A stretch of 64,000 bases of DNA from CAZEAP01 sp964510315. GTDB taxonomy: Bacteria; Planctomycetota; Brocadiia; SM23-32. Positions 16,244 to 24,651 of the stretch are shown piece after piece. The number at the start of each line of letters is the position of its first letter. Position 1 is the stretch's first letter. The position numbers and the translations under genes are program-made. Below the pieces are notes generated by a model, which saw nothing but the letters and a program-made list of their open reading frames with translations, had not been told where the DNA came from and made no database searches. The stretch is taken from assembly GCA_964510315.1 (NCBI GenBank), contig CAZEAP010000016.1, positions 1-64,000 on the forward strand, in the 5' to 3' direction.

Positions 16244-19200
16244 ATGACGGAAAAGATGCAGAAACCCTCCGGGGAGGAAGGCGGCTCGCCCCGCTGCAAG
16301 CGGCTGCTCCGCCGGGGCCTGGCGGCAGTTGCCGTTGTGCTCATCCTGCTGCTTCTGCTGCTCCACGCGTTGCCCCTGATCACCAACACAGGCCCCGTCC
16401 GCACAGCGGCCGAGCGGGCCGTCTCGGAGTTTCTCGACGGCGCCGAGGTCAGCATCGGTACGCTCCGGGTGGCCCCGGTGCACCGGCGACTCCTGCTCAT
16501 TGAGGACCTCTCCCTGGACAGGACAGGCGACGCGGAGGTCCCCGCCGTGGAAGTGGGCCGGGTGGAATGCCGCTGGCTGCCGCGGGCTCTGCTCCGGGGC
16601 ACGCTTCACCTGACCGCCGTCTCGGTGGACGTAGCCAGGATCCATCTCCGCCGTCAGGACGGCGAGTGGAACCTGCCGATGCCTCCGCCCAGGGCGGAGC
16701 CCCCCGAAATGCCGCTGCCCACACGTATCGACGCCGTAAAGGTGCGGGAGCTGCGGATCGACGCGGCCGTCCCCGGCCTCGCGAAGGCGCAAATCGAGCC
16801 CGTCAGCCTGAAGGGGGCCTGCGTCCTGCGCCCTCCCCTGGACGGACGGGCCGTGCTCGCGGCACGCTCCGGCCGGGTCACCGCGGAGGCCCGGTCCCTG
16901 CGGGCGACCCTTGATGACGGGTTCGCCGTGTGGCTCAACGGGTTCAGGGAAGGAGCGAAGGGCGGAGCGGCCATCACCTTCGAGGCGGAAACTGCGGGGG
17001 CGGAAGTTCCGGGCCTCGGCGCCTTCGGGCCCCTTCCCCTGGAAGCCTTCCTGAGCGTGACCGCCGACCTGAACTCTCCCGAGGCGCCGGCCGGCCTCCT
17101 GCGGGTGGCCAGCCCGGGGACGTTCCAGGAACTGCTGAGCTTCTCGTTCGGCCCCAACCCCCCTCACAGTCTCTCAGCGCGGAACCATTTCCACCTCGAT
17201 TTGGGGGCAGCGCTCAGCGCGGCGCCCCCGGAACTGCCGCTGACGCTGGCCGGAGAGGTCACGGCGGTCACCGACGTGCGCGCCGAGGTGAAATCCGGAC
17301 CGGACCGGGTCCTGGACGTGGACCTCAGCAGCGAGTTCTCAGCCGGGGGCCTGCGCGGCTCCGCCGAAGTGCCGGCCGGCGATCGACCGGTCAGGGCGCA
17401 ACTCCGCGGAGCGGACCTCCTGGTCCGGCAGGACGCGTCCCTGCGGATGGGCGCCACTGTCGGCGGGACCGTCGATACCGACCTGACCTGGCGCGCGGAC
17501 GGTGTCGGCGCGAGCATCGGCGAACTCCTCCTGGAGACCTCGGGCCTGGAGGGACGACTGTCGGGCTCCGGCGTGCTGCCCGCGGTCGGGGCGGCCGTCG
17601 GCAGCGTCTCGTTGGGCGAGTTGTCCGTGAAAAGACAGGGAACCGGACTCGCGCTCGGCCCCGTGGAGTTGACTTTAGAACTGGACGGCCGGGGCCTCGC
17701 CGAACCTTCGGCCGCGCGGCTCAGACTGAAGGAAGCGACCGCCCGCATAGCGGACGTCGCGCCCCGCCTCAGCGCGTTCGGGGCGGCGGACGGACTCTCC
17801 CGCCGGGTTTCCCTGGAGGCAACCGGGGCGCTGGACTTCGCCCGGCTTCGGGAGTTTGTGGGCGATCTGGCCGCGGCTTTCGGACAGTCCCCTCCCGAAC
17901 TGCGCGGCCGGGGCGCCCTGGGCGGCTCCCTCAGCATCCGCGGAGAACTGCCGGAAGGACCTCGCGGCGGGTTCTGCATCGACGCGTTGGGCGACGTCGA
18001 TCTGGCGAACCCCGGCTTCGGGCGAGGCGGTCTTGACGTTGGGGTCGCGCGGGGGGAGGCCGGTGCTGAGCTGGCGGCCGCCCTGGATGCCCGTCTCCAG
18101 CCTTTCGGCGTGACGAGCTCCGGTCACGCTCGGCTGGCGGGCGTCGACGTGGCAACGCTGGATTCGGAAACGTCGCTGGATGCCGCGGAGGCCGACTTCG
18201 AACTCGACGCCCTCAACGACGCCGTCAGCGGCCTGCGGGCCGGGGGCAATCTCGACGTTCGGGGGCTGAGCCTGCCCGCTCCGGCGGAGACGGAGGCACT
18301 TCCTTCGCCCCCATCACCGCTGTCTTTCGAGGCCGCGGGGATGCTGGAGGTTTCGCCGGCCGCGGCGGACCTCCGCCTCACCGACGTTTCGGCGCGGCTG
18401 CCCGGCGGGGTCGCGTTCGGGATGGAGCGCCTGCTCCTCGAGGGGCTGGGCATGGATGGAGTGGACGGGACTATCGCCGTGACCATCCCGGACGTCGGCT
18501 CAGCCCTCCGGCAACTCGGCCCCTGGCTCGGACCACCGGCGACGAAAATCCCCCTCTCGCCTTCCGGATCGTTGGAGACGGAAGCCACCGTCACCGGGGA
18601 GCTGCCGATAATCGGGAAATTCCTGACCGGGCTGCTGAGCGACCGTGGTGCACCCTCGCTGGATTACTTTCCCCTGCGCGGCTTCTACGAACGCAATATC
18701 CCCCTCGACGCCAACGCCCGGCTGTCGATCGAGCAGTTCCGTGTGGAACCGGCAATCCCAGAAGCCCCGCCCCTCCGCGTGCGGGACGGCTCGGCGCACG
18801 CCGAGTTCAACCTTACCGGGGGGAACGCACGCGCGGGCCTGGTGGCAGAGCTGCCACTGGTGGAGTGGGGCGCGTCCGGCGTCCCCATGGAGAACCTGCG
18901 CATGGACTCCGAACTGAAGATGAGCGACTTTGACAAGGTCTCCCTTGAGAAGTTTGAGTTCAATGGCCTGGGGGGCTTCATCGAGCTGAGCGCCGGGGGC
19001 CGGGCGGAGGGGCTGTCCCGACTGCGGTCCCTCCCCCGCCCGGCAGACCTTCTGAGCACCCTCAATCTTACCCTGGATTCCAGCGGCACCGTGCGACCCG
19101 CAAAACTGGCGCTGCTGGAGCCGCTGAACACCTCGGGACGGATCAACTGGAGCGCCCAGACGCGCCTCGATGCCGGCAGCGCCGTCCGCCTGCAACTCGT

Positions 19201-20179
19201 CCCGGAGCTACGCGATCTCTCGGTGCGGCTCGATCCGCTGGCGGTGCTGAAAGGGCTGGACGGCTTCTTCCCGTTCGAGAAACGCTGGCGTATCGTTGAG
19301 GGGGCGGAGGAGACGCCGTCCTTCAGCCGGAGGCTTATCGAGCCCGTTCCGCCACGCCCGGCAGAGGGCCCGACGCAACTGCCCGACTACTCCACTGCCG
19401 TCCAGCAACTCCTGAGCCCGGGCCGGGAACTGGCCGTGGAAACCCTTTCGCTGCTGGGAGCGCCGCTGATCGACGACGCCGCCGCGGAGTTGACCGGACG
19501 TGGCTCGGAGTTCGCCATACCCCGTTTCTATTTCCGTTCACTCGGGGGAAACGTGGCCGGGCGCCTGTCGTTCCGTCCCACCTCCAGGGGCCGTGAACTG
19601 ATCCTCCACAGCGAGTTCGCAGAGGTGGATTTCAACCGGCTGCAGCCCGCGCTCCGGAAGAAACTCGCCGCCGACGCCACCGTGACCGGCACCCTTGCCC
19701 TCTCCGTGGAGCTGTCCCCGGAGGCGGACGCAGATTACAATGTGATAAAGGGCGTCACCTGCCGGCTGAACGTCACGCGGATCGGCTCCGATGCGCTGGA
19801 CCGCCTGCTGCTGGCGCTGGACCCGGAGGGAGAGCGGCCGGCCGTGGTCCGCGTCCGGAAGGTGCTGAAGCTGGCAAGGCCGGCACGGGTGGAAGCCCGG
19901 ATGGAGCGCGGTTTCGCCTGGGCGACCGTTGAGCTGGAAGGTCTGCCGGGGGGGCTGTCCGCATCCTACTCGATACCGCGCATCAACGTGGCCGCGCTCC
20001 TGGGGTCGTCCTTGCTGAAGGAGATGACGGGACGGGTAGTTCCGCTGCTCGGGATGCTGGACGTGCTGGACGCCGATGCCCTGATCCTCCGCCCGGACGG
20101 CTCCGTTGAGCTTGCCCACCGGAGAGAAGACATCGGCGGCTCCGCAGAGCCAAAGACAGAGGCCGGCGCTACGCCGTGA
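16244..20179 (+). CDS. AsmA/YdbH-like envelope-spanning protein
   Basis: A 1311-residue protein with one N-terminal membrane helix (about 25-47, leucine-rich) and a very long periplasmic part of repeated short beta strands with alternating hydrophobic residues, the style of the AsmA-like bridge proteins (TamB, YhdP, YdbH) that carry phospholipids between membranes. A C-terminal stretch (DFNRLQPALRKKL, then NVTRIGSDALDRLLLALDP) looks like the end of such proteins. I lean to YdbH because the next gene resembles YdbL, as in the enterobacterial ydbH-ynbE-ydbL operon. It is longer than E. coli YdbH (about 880). The assignment rests on architecture, not on a single motif. Confidence 0.6.
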   Translation: MTEKMQKPSGEEGGSPRCKRLLRRGLAAVAVVLILLLLLLHALPLITNTGPVRTAAERAVSEFLDGAEVSIGTLRVAPVHRRLLLIEDLSLDRTGDAEVPAVEVGRVECRWLPRALLRGTLHLTAVSVDVARIHLRRQDGEWNLPMPPPRAEPPEMPLPTRIDAVKVRELRIDAAVPGLAKAQIEPVSLKGACVLRPPLDGRAVLAARSGRVTAEARSLRATLDDGFAVWLNGFREGAKGGAAITFEAETAGAEVPGLGAFGPLPLEAFLSVTADLNSPEAPAGLLRVASPGTFQELLSFSFGPNPPHSLSARNHFHLDLGAALSAAPPELPLTLAGEVTAVTDVRAEVKSGPDRVLDVDLSSEFSAGGLRGSAEVPAGDRPVRAQLRGADLLVRQDASLRMGATVGGTVDTDLTWRADGVGASIGELLLETSGLEGRLSGSGVLPAVGAAVGSVSLGELSVKRQGTGLALGPVELTLELDGRGLAEPSAARLRLKEATARIADVAPRLSAFGAADGLSRRVSLEATGALDFARLREFVGDLAAAFGQSPPELRGRGALGGSLSIRGELPEGPRGGFCIDALGDVDLANPGFGRGGLDVGVARGEAGAELAAALDARLQPFGVTSSGHARLAGVDVATLDSETSLDAAEADFELDALNDAVSGLRAGGNLDVRGLSLPAPAETEALPSPPSPLSFEAAGMLEVSPAAADLRLTDVSARLPGGVAFGMERLLLEGLGMDGVDGTIAVTIPDVGSALRQLGPWLGPPATKIPLSPSGSLETEATVTGELPIIGKFLTGLLSDRGAPSLDYFPLRGFYERNIPLDANARLSIEQFRVEPAIPEAPPLRVRDGSAHAEFNLTGGNARAGLVAELPLVEWGASGVPMENLRMDSELKMSDFDKVSLEKFEFNGLGGFIELSAGGRAEGLSRLRSLPRPADLLSTLNLTLDSSGTVRPAKLALLEPLNTSGRINWSAQTRLDAGSAVRLQLVPELRDLSVRLDPLAVLKGLDGFFPFEKRWRIVEGAEETPSFSRRLIEPVPPRPAEGPTQLPDYSTAVQQLLSPGRELAVETLSLLGAPLIDDAAAELTGRGSEFAIPRFYFRSLGGNVAGRLSFRPTSRGRELILHSEFAEVDFNRLQPALRKKLAADATVTGTLALSVELSPEADADYNVIKGVTCRLNVTRIGSDALDRLLLALDPEGERPAVVRVRKVLKLARPARVEARMERGFAWATVELEGLPGGLSASYSIPRINVAALLGSSLLKEMTGRVVPLLGMLDVLDADALILRPDGSVELAHRREDIGGSAEPKTEAGATP

Positions 20180-20196
20180 AAGGAGGTCCGGTTGCC

Positions 20197-20814
20197 GTGC
20201 CGAGTGTCCGATACCGATTGACTCTTGCACTTGCCTGCCTGCTGGCCGCCGTAGGAGCCGGCTGCGGGCTATCCGGGTTGGTCCGGACCGAAATTGAGAT
20301 CAAGGGCGAGCGGCAGTCCCTGGAGGAGCAGGTTCTGGGCTCCTTCGAGCACATCGGGGAAAAGGTCTACCTGCTGGCCGGCGTCCGTGCCGTCGACCCC
20401 CTCAGCGGAGAGGTCAAGCCTCCGCCTCCCATGACCGACAGCGAGTCGGCGGCCCTGGCCGCGCGCCGCCGCATGGAGTTCAACCGCGACGACATACTCC
20501 GGTTCAAGCGCCTCGGCTACGCCGGCGAAGGGAGCGACGGTCAACTGGTTCTGTTCGAGGAAGAGATGGACAGACTGCGCCGAGAGGAACCGCGCCGCCA
20601 CGAACTCGTTCGCGCGATCGTCGAGGAGGAGAACCGGGACCGGCTCACCATTATGCAGCGCATCGTCAGGACAAGTCCCCCGCTGCGCGGCAAAGAGGGC
20701 CTGCGGACGGTGCGCAGTATACTGGCCGCCCGGCATCGCCGGCAGGCAGAGGACGGGACGCGGATCCAGATGCCGGACGGGACGTGGCGGCAAAAGGGGG
20801 GAGGGGCGCCGTGA
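20197..20814 (+). CDS. DUF1318/YdbL-like lipoprotein, possibly a YnbE-YdbL fusion
   Basis: A 205-residue lipoprotein. I chose GTG 20197 because AGGAGG at 20181-20186 precedes it by 10 bases; an earlier GTG at 20176 overlaps the previous stop. The signal peptide ends in a lipobox-like AVGAGC (C23). Then comes a short strand-plus-helix segment, VRTEIEIKGERQSLEEQVLG (29-48), reminiscent of the small OM lipoprotein YnbE. The rest follows the YdbL pattern: RLGYAGEGSDGQLV near 110, a helical middle, and a C-terminal PDGTWRQK like the NGKWLRK end of YdbL. In E. coli these two act with YdbH in lipid transport between membranes. Position directly after the AsmA/YdbH-like gene supports this. Confidence 0.6.
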   Translation: MPSVRYRLTLALACLLAAVGAGCGLSGLVRTEIEIKGERQSLEEQVLGSFEHIGEKVYLLAGVRAVDPLSGEVKPPPPMTDSESAALAARRRMEFNRDDILRFKRLGYAGEGSDGQLVLFEEEMDRLRREEPRRHELVRAIVEEENRDRLTIMQRIVRTSPPLRGKEGLRTVRSILAARHRRQAEDGTRIQMPDGTWRQKGGGAP

Positions 20815-23800
20815 GAGTTCTGGGCATCCTGCTCACGCTGTGCCTGCTGGCTGCCCAGGGCTGTTCCACGCCGCCGCTCGCCGGCCCCCCGGCGGGGCGG
20901 CTTCCTCCAGGCCTGCAGAGGACGCAGTGGCAGCGTCCCCGGGACCTGACCCGAAGCCCCCACTCGGATTACCAGGCGGACTACTGCTCCGCAACCGGCG
21001 GCCTGGTCTTCGTCTCCGACCGGCAGGGCGGAGCGGAGCTGTTCCGTCAAGAAGCGGGCACCCCGGGTGAGCCACGGGTGATCGCTCCCCACCCCGCGCG
21101 GGAGCGCCGGCCTCGGCTGTCCCCGGACGGACGGCGCGTGGCCTTCGTTTCCACTCGCGCCGACGGCGGGGGTGACATCTGGCTGATGGAAGCGGGCGGT
21201 TGGTTCTCCCAACCCGCACTCCGCAAACTGACCGGCATCGCCACCGCCGACGATCAGCCCTGCTGGCATCCCGACGGCGACCGCCTCTACTTCGCCTCCG
21301 CGCCCTCCCCGCTCGAGCCCTACCGCCTGTGGAAGCTTCGGTTGGACGGAAGCTCCGAAGCGCTGAGCCCGGAGACCGGCCAGATGCCGGACTGCTCGCC
21401 GGACGGCCGGTACCTGGTCTTCACGGTCCGTACGGAGGACGGCGGGGCCGGCCTGCGCCTTCTGCGCCTGAGCGACCGGCAGACCGCCGTTCTCACCGAC
21501 GGACCCCAACTCGACCTCCATCCCTGCTGGGGACCGGAGGGAAACCGCATCTTCTTCGCGCGACGCGAGTTCGACAGCAACGGCGACGGGCGCCTCGGCC
21601 GTGCGGACGTTTCGTCGATATTCTGCGTCCGCTTCACGGAGTCCGTCTTTGAGGAATCGCAAGAGAGACACCCCGTTCGCCAGCTTACCTCCTACGCCTC
21701 CCTCGACGATTTCCCGCGCCCCATGCCGGACGGTTTCCTGTTCACGCGGAAATCCGAAACGGGCGACGCAGACATCCTCTCCCTCGGTCCCTCGGGCCAG
21801 ATGCCGGACCTTCCCACCGTTGGTGGATTCCTGCGGCTCGCCCGTCGGGCCGATCAGCGAGCCGAAGGTCCGCAGCTCCGCCTCCTGGCCTGGAGGAACG
21901 TCGTATGGGCAGCCGGCGCCGCCCGGCGTGAGGCGAGCATCACCTTCGGGAGCGCACGGCCCGATGACGTGGCCGAGGCCTGGCTGGCCCTGGGACGGGT
22001 ACTGGTGCAACTCGACCGTGCCGACGACGCCGCAAGCGCGTTCCGAAATGTCAGCGAACAGTTCCCCTCCACCGTCCCGGCGGCGACGGCCCAACTGGAG
22101 CTTCTGGCCCTGGAGCGCGATGCACTTCCGGAGGCCGACCAGGCGCAGCGACGCCGCCACCTGCGCACGGCAAGTGAACTGGAGGAGAGGCTGCGGGAGG
22201 AATTGCGCGGCAACCGCGACGAGTCGCTGCGGAGACTCCCCGCCCGGGCCCGCCTGGAGCAGGCCCGGGCCCTGCTTGCCCTTGACGAGTACGCAGAAGC
22301 CGCGGCACTCCTGGAATCCATCCCGCTGGACTACCCCAATCAGCACGAAGCGTGCGCGCGCGCTCTGCTGGCGGAGGGAGAGATCTACCGGGTGCTGGAC
22401 CAGCCAGAGGCCGTCCGGGAAGCCTACCTGGGAGTGGTCACGAAGTATGGCGAGCAGGAAAAATGGGCCGGGCAGGCTGCCCGCAGCGTCGTCAACAGCG
22501 TCTTGCGCACAGAAATGCGCTTCAATCAGAAGCTCTCCCGGCTTCGGGAGATGGTGGAGAACTACGGCCACCTGCCAATCCTGGCGGCGCGCGCTCAGAA
22601 CGCCGTCGGCGACCTGTTCCACGACCGAAGGGACTTCCTCCGGGCGGCCGAGCAGTACCGGCACACCCTCCGCCGATGGCCCGAGGAGCGGGCCGCCGCG
22701 GCGGCGGCCCTTGCCCTGGCGAGTATCCACATGGAACGTCAGGAGTACGACCCGGCGGCCGAACTCCTGCGGGAGGTCTGGCAGGAATACGCCGAGCCGG
22801 TCGGGCTGCCCCGGGAACGGGTGGCCGCCGATCTGGTGACAGCGCTTCTGTTGAAGGCCCGGCGGGAGAAGCGGCTCGAAGACCCGGGGCTCGCCCTCGA
22901 CACCTACTCCTCCCTTGCCCGCACGGGCCTGAACGACCCGGCCGCGCACCGGGGAATCGTCGAGTGTTATCACCTGCTGGGAAGGACCGAAGAAGCCGTC
23001 TCCCGCTACAGGAACCGGAGGGAGGAGAACCCAACCGATCCCCTGTCCCGCTACGGCCTGGCGCTGGCCTACAGCTACTACGGACCCCAGAACTGGAGGG
23101 TCAGCAATTCGGCCAGATCCGAGAGGACCCGGATAGACCGCAGGGCACTGGAACTGGTCGAACCGGCCGCCCGAGACGCCCCGGAGGTCCCCTACTACCA
23201 CCAGTTGAGGGGGTTCCTTCTGAGTCGGCTCGGTGCGGCAACCCAGAACGATGAAAACCTCCACGCCGCTCTGAAGTCCTACCTGACCGCCCTGGGCGTC
23301 GCCGATCGGGAGTGGGACCCGGTCAATTATCCCAATCTGCTGTTCAACGTCGGTGAAGGCTACATGCTGGTGGAGCAGCCGGAAGCGGCTTTCGACTACT
23401 ACCGCAGGGCGCTGGACGCCGGCTTCTCCCTGAGCGAGCCGGGCAGGGAAGCCGCGGTCCGCAAAGTCGGCCGAGGCGCCCTGGCGGCCGGGCGGTACGA
23501 GTGGGCCGCGGAATTGCTGCAACGCGTCCTGGACGACCTGGAGCCAGCGGACGAACCGGCCGCCCTCCGCCGGCGCGCGGGGGTGCTCGACCAACTGGCC
23601 TTCGCCCTCTACCAGCACGACCGCCACGGCGAAGCAGCACGAACCTACCGCCGCTACACGCAGACAGTCCGGCAGCTCATCCAGGTAGACACGGCCGGCG
23701 GCGCGGCGTATGGACGGAGCCTTGTCCGTGGCCACCGCAACCTGGCCGTCAACCTCTACCTGAACGCTCAGGGAGAAACCGCTCTCGAAGCCCAGCTCCG

Positions 23801-24440
23801 CGAAGCGACCAACCTGTTGAGGGAAGCCCTGGACCAGATCGAAGAGGTGGGCGCAGTCCGCCCGGGGGAGACCGGCGCCGGGGGACTGATCGGCATCGAC
23901 ATTCAGGTGGCCCTCGGGGAAGACGGTGGCGCCGCCGAGTTCGACCGCGACGCGGAAAAACGGCTGCTCTATAGCTACCTGGGCCGCATCAGCGCGCTTG
24001 CGGGCGACTACGCCGACGCTGAGAAATGGATGCGCAGGAAGCTCGACCTCTACCCCCCTCTCGACCCCGAAACCGAACGGATCGGTCTGCTGACCGAACA
24101 GGCCATCGTCTGGAGCCAGATCGGCAGCTACCGCGCCGCTGCGGGGGAAGCGACCGGCGCCGCCCGGGCCTATCGAGAAGCCTGCCGGCGCGAGGCCCGC
24201 GCGGGAAACCTGAAAGGCGAAGCGGCCAACGCCCTCTCCTTCGGCCGGATGGTCCTCCGCATCGAACCGGCCGCTGCCGACGCGGCGCTGCAAAAGGAGG
24301 CCGTCCGCGCACACCGCCCCCTGCTGGAGCGCCTCCGGGGCCGGGAGACGGAGCACCTCGTGGAGACGCGAGCCGCCCTGGAGGCGAATCTCTCGGCTCT
24401 TCTCGACGTGATGGAGCCTTCGGATAAGGACGCTCTATAG
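20811..24440 (+). CDS. Beta-propeller plus TPR lipoprotein
   Basis: A 1209-residue lipoprotein. GTG 20811 overlaps the previous stop (GTGA) and has GGGGAGGGG upstream. The lipobox region is LAAQGC at about 12-17. Residues 50-360 form a TolB-like beta propeller with repeats such as LSPDGRRVAFVS, WHPDGDRLYFAS, CSPDGRYLVFT and WGPEGNRIFFA. One blade holds DSNGDGRLGRAD, a calcium-loop-like insert. From about 390 to the end there are TPR-type helical repeats. This is a protein-binding scaffold, presumably facing the periplasm or outer membrane. No enzymatic motif is visible. Confidence 0.75.
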   Translation: MRVLGILLTLCLLAAQGCSTPPLAGPPAGRLPPGLQRTQWQRPRDLTRSPHSDYQADYCSATGGLVFVSDRQGGAELFRQEAGTPGEPRVIAPHPARERRPRLSPDGRRVAFVSTRADGGGDIWLMEAGGWFSQPALRKLTGIATADDQPCWHPDGDRLYFASAPSPLEPYRLWKLRLDGSSEALSPETGQMPDCSPDGRYLVFTVRTEDGGAGLRLLRLSDRQTAVLTDGPQLDLHPCWGPEGNRIFFARREFDSNGDGRLGRADVSSIFCVRFTESVFEESQERHPVRQLTSYASLDDFPRPMPDGFLFTRKSETGDADILSLGPSGQMPDLPTVGGFLRLARRADQRAEGPQLRLLAWRNVVWAAGAARREASITFGSARPDDVAEAWLALGRVLVQLDRADDAASAFRNVSEQFPSTVPAATAQLELLALERDALPEADQAQRRRHLRTASELEERLREELRGNRDESLRRLPARARLEQARALLALDEYAEAAALLESIPLDYPNQHEACARALLAEGEIYRVLDQPEAVREAYLGVVTKYGEQEKWAGQAARSVVNSVLRTEMRFNQKLSRLREMVENYGHLPILAARAQNAVGDLFHDRRDFLRAAEQYRHTLRRWPEERAAAAAALALASIHMERQEYDPAAELLREVWQEYAEPVGLPRERVAADLVTALLLKARREKRLEDPGLALDTYSSLARTGLNDPAAHRGIVECYHLLGRTEEAVSRYRNRREENPTDPLSRYGLALAYSYYGPQNWRVSNSARSERTRIDRRALELVEPAARDAPEVPYYHQLRGFLLSRLGAATQNDENLHAALKSYLTALGVADREWDPVNYPNLLFNVGEGYMLVEQPEAAFDYYRRALDAGFSLSEPGREAAVRKVGRGALAAGRYEWAAELLQRVLDDLEPADEPAALRRRAGVLDQLAFALYQHDRHGEAARTYRRYTQTVRQLIQVDTAGGAAYGRSLVRGHRNLAVNLYLNAQGETALEAQLREATNLLREALDQIEEVGAVRPGETGAGGLIGIDIQVALGEDGGAAEFDRDAEKRLLYSYLGRISALAGDYADAEKWMRRKLDLYPPLDPETERIGLLTEQAIVWSQIGSYRAAAGEATGAARAYREACRREARAGNLKGEAANALSFGRMVLRIEPAAADAALQKEAVRAHRPLLERLRGRETEHLVETRAALEANLSALLDVMEPSDKDAL

Positions 24441-24651
24441 AAATGATGTGCGATCCGCCCGAGCACCGCTCCCGATGTTATTCTGAGCGAGCGCATATTT
24501 TGCGAGCGAAGTTTACCCGCCTGTGGCGGGAATCTCGTCGTTCGGTGGGGTGGGCGTGGGGCGGCCGGTACGGTAAGGTACGGCGTGGCATGCGCCGGGC
24601 CCATGTGCGTGGCGACGGATGCTTTCTACAGAGCAAGATGAGGCCTGACGA
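24441..24651. other. Spacer between the two large lipoprotein genes
   Basis: Contains an AT-richer patch (24478-24512), the mini-hairpin at 24516-24530, a G-rich stretch with a doubled GGTACGG/GGTACGGCG, and an end (CTACAGAGCAA) resembling the end of repeat A before the sulfatase gene (CCACAGAGCAA). It is a possible site for a separate promoter of the CHAT gene, but I see no clear -35/-10 pair. Confidence 0.5.
24516..24530. repeat. CCCGCC-NNN-GGCGGG mini-hairpin, copy 3
   Basis: Perfect six-base stem, loop TGT. Confidence 0.6.

Noticed and set aside
16244..20179. Reading the 1311-residue protein as an outer-membrane usher or autotransporter
   Set aside because: It has an N-terminal membrane helix, no C-terminal outer-membrane beta-barrel signature, and the AsmA-style strand pattern throughout.
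20541..24356. A 1271-codon minus-strand open frame opposite the propeller-TPR gene
   Set aside because: High GC content creates long antisense frames. The plus strand has a signal peptide, propeller and TPR motifs; the antisense frame has none.
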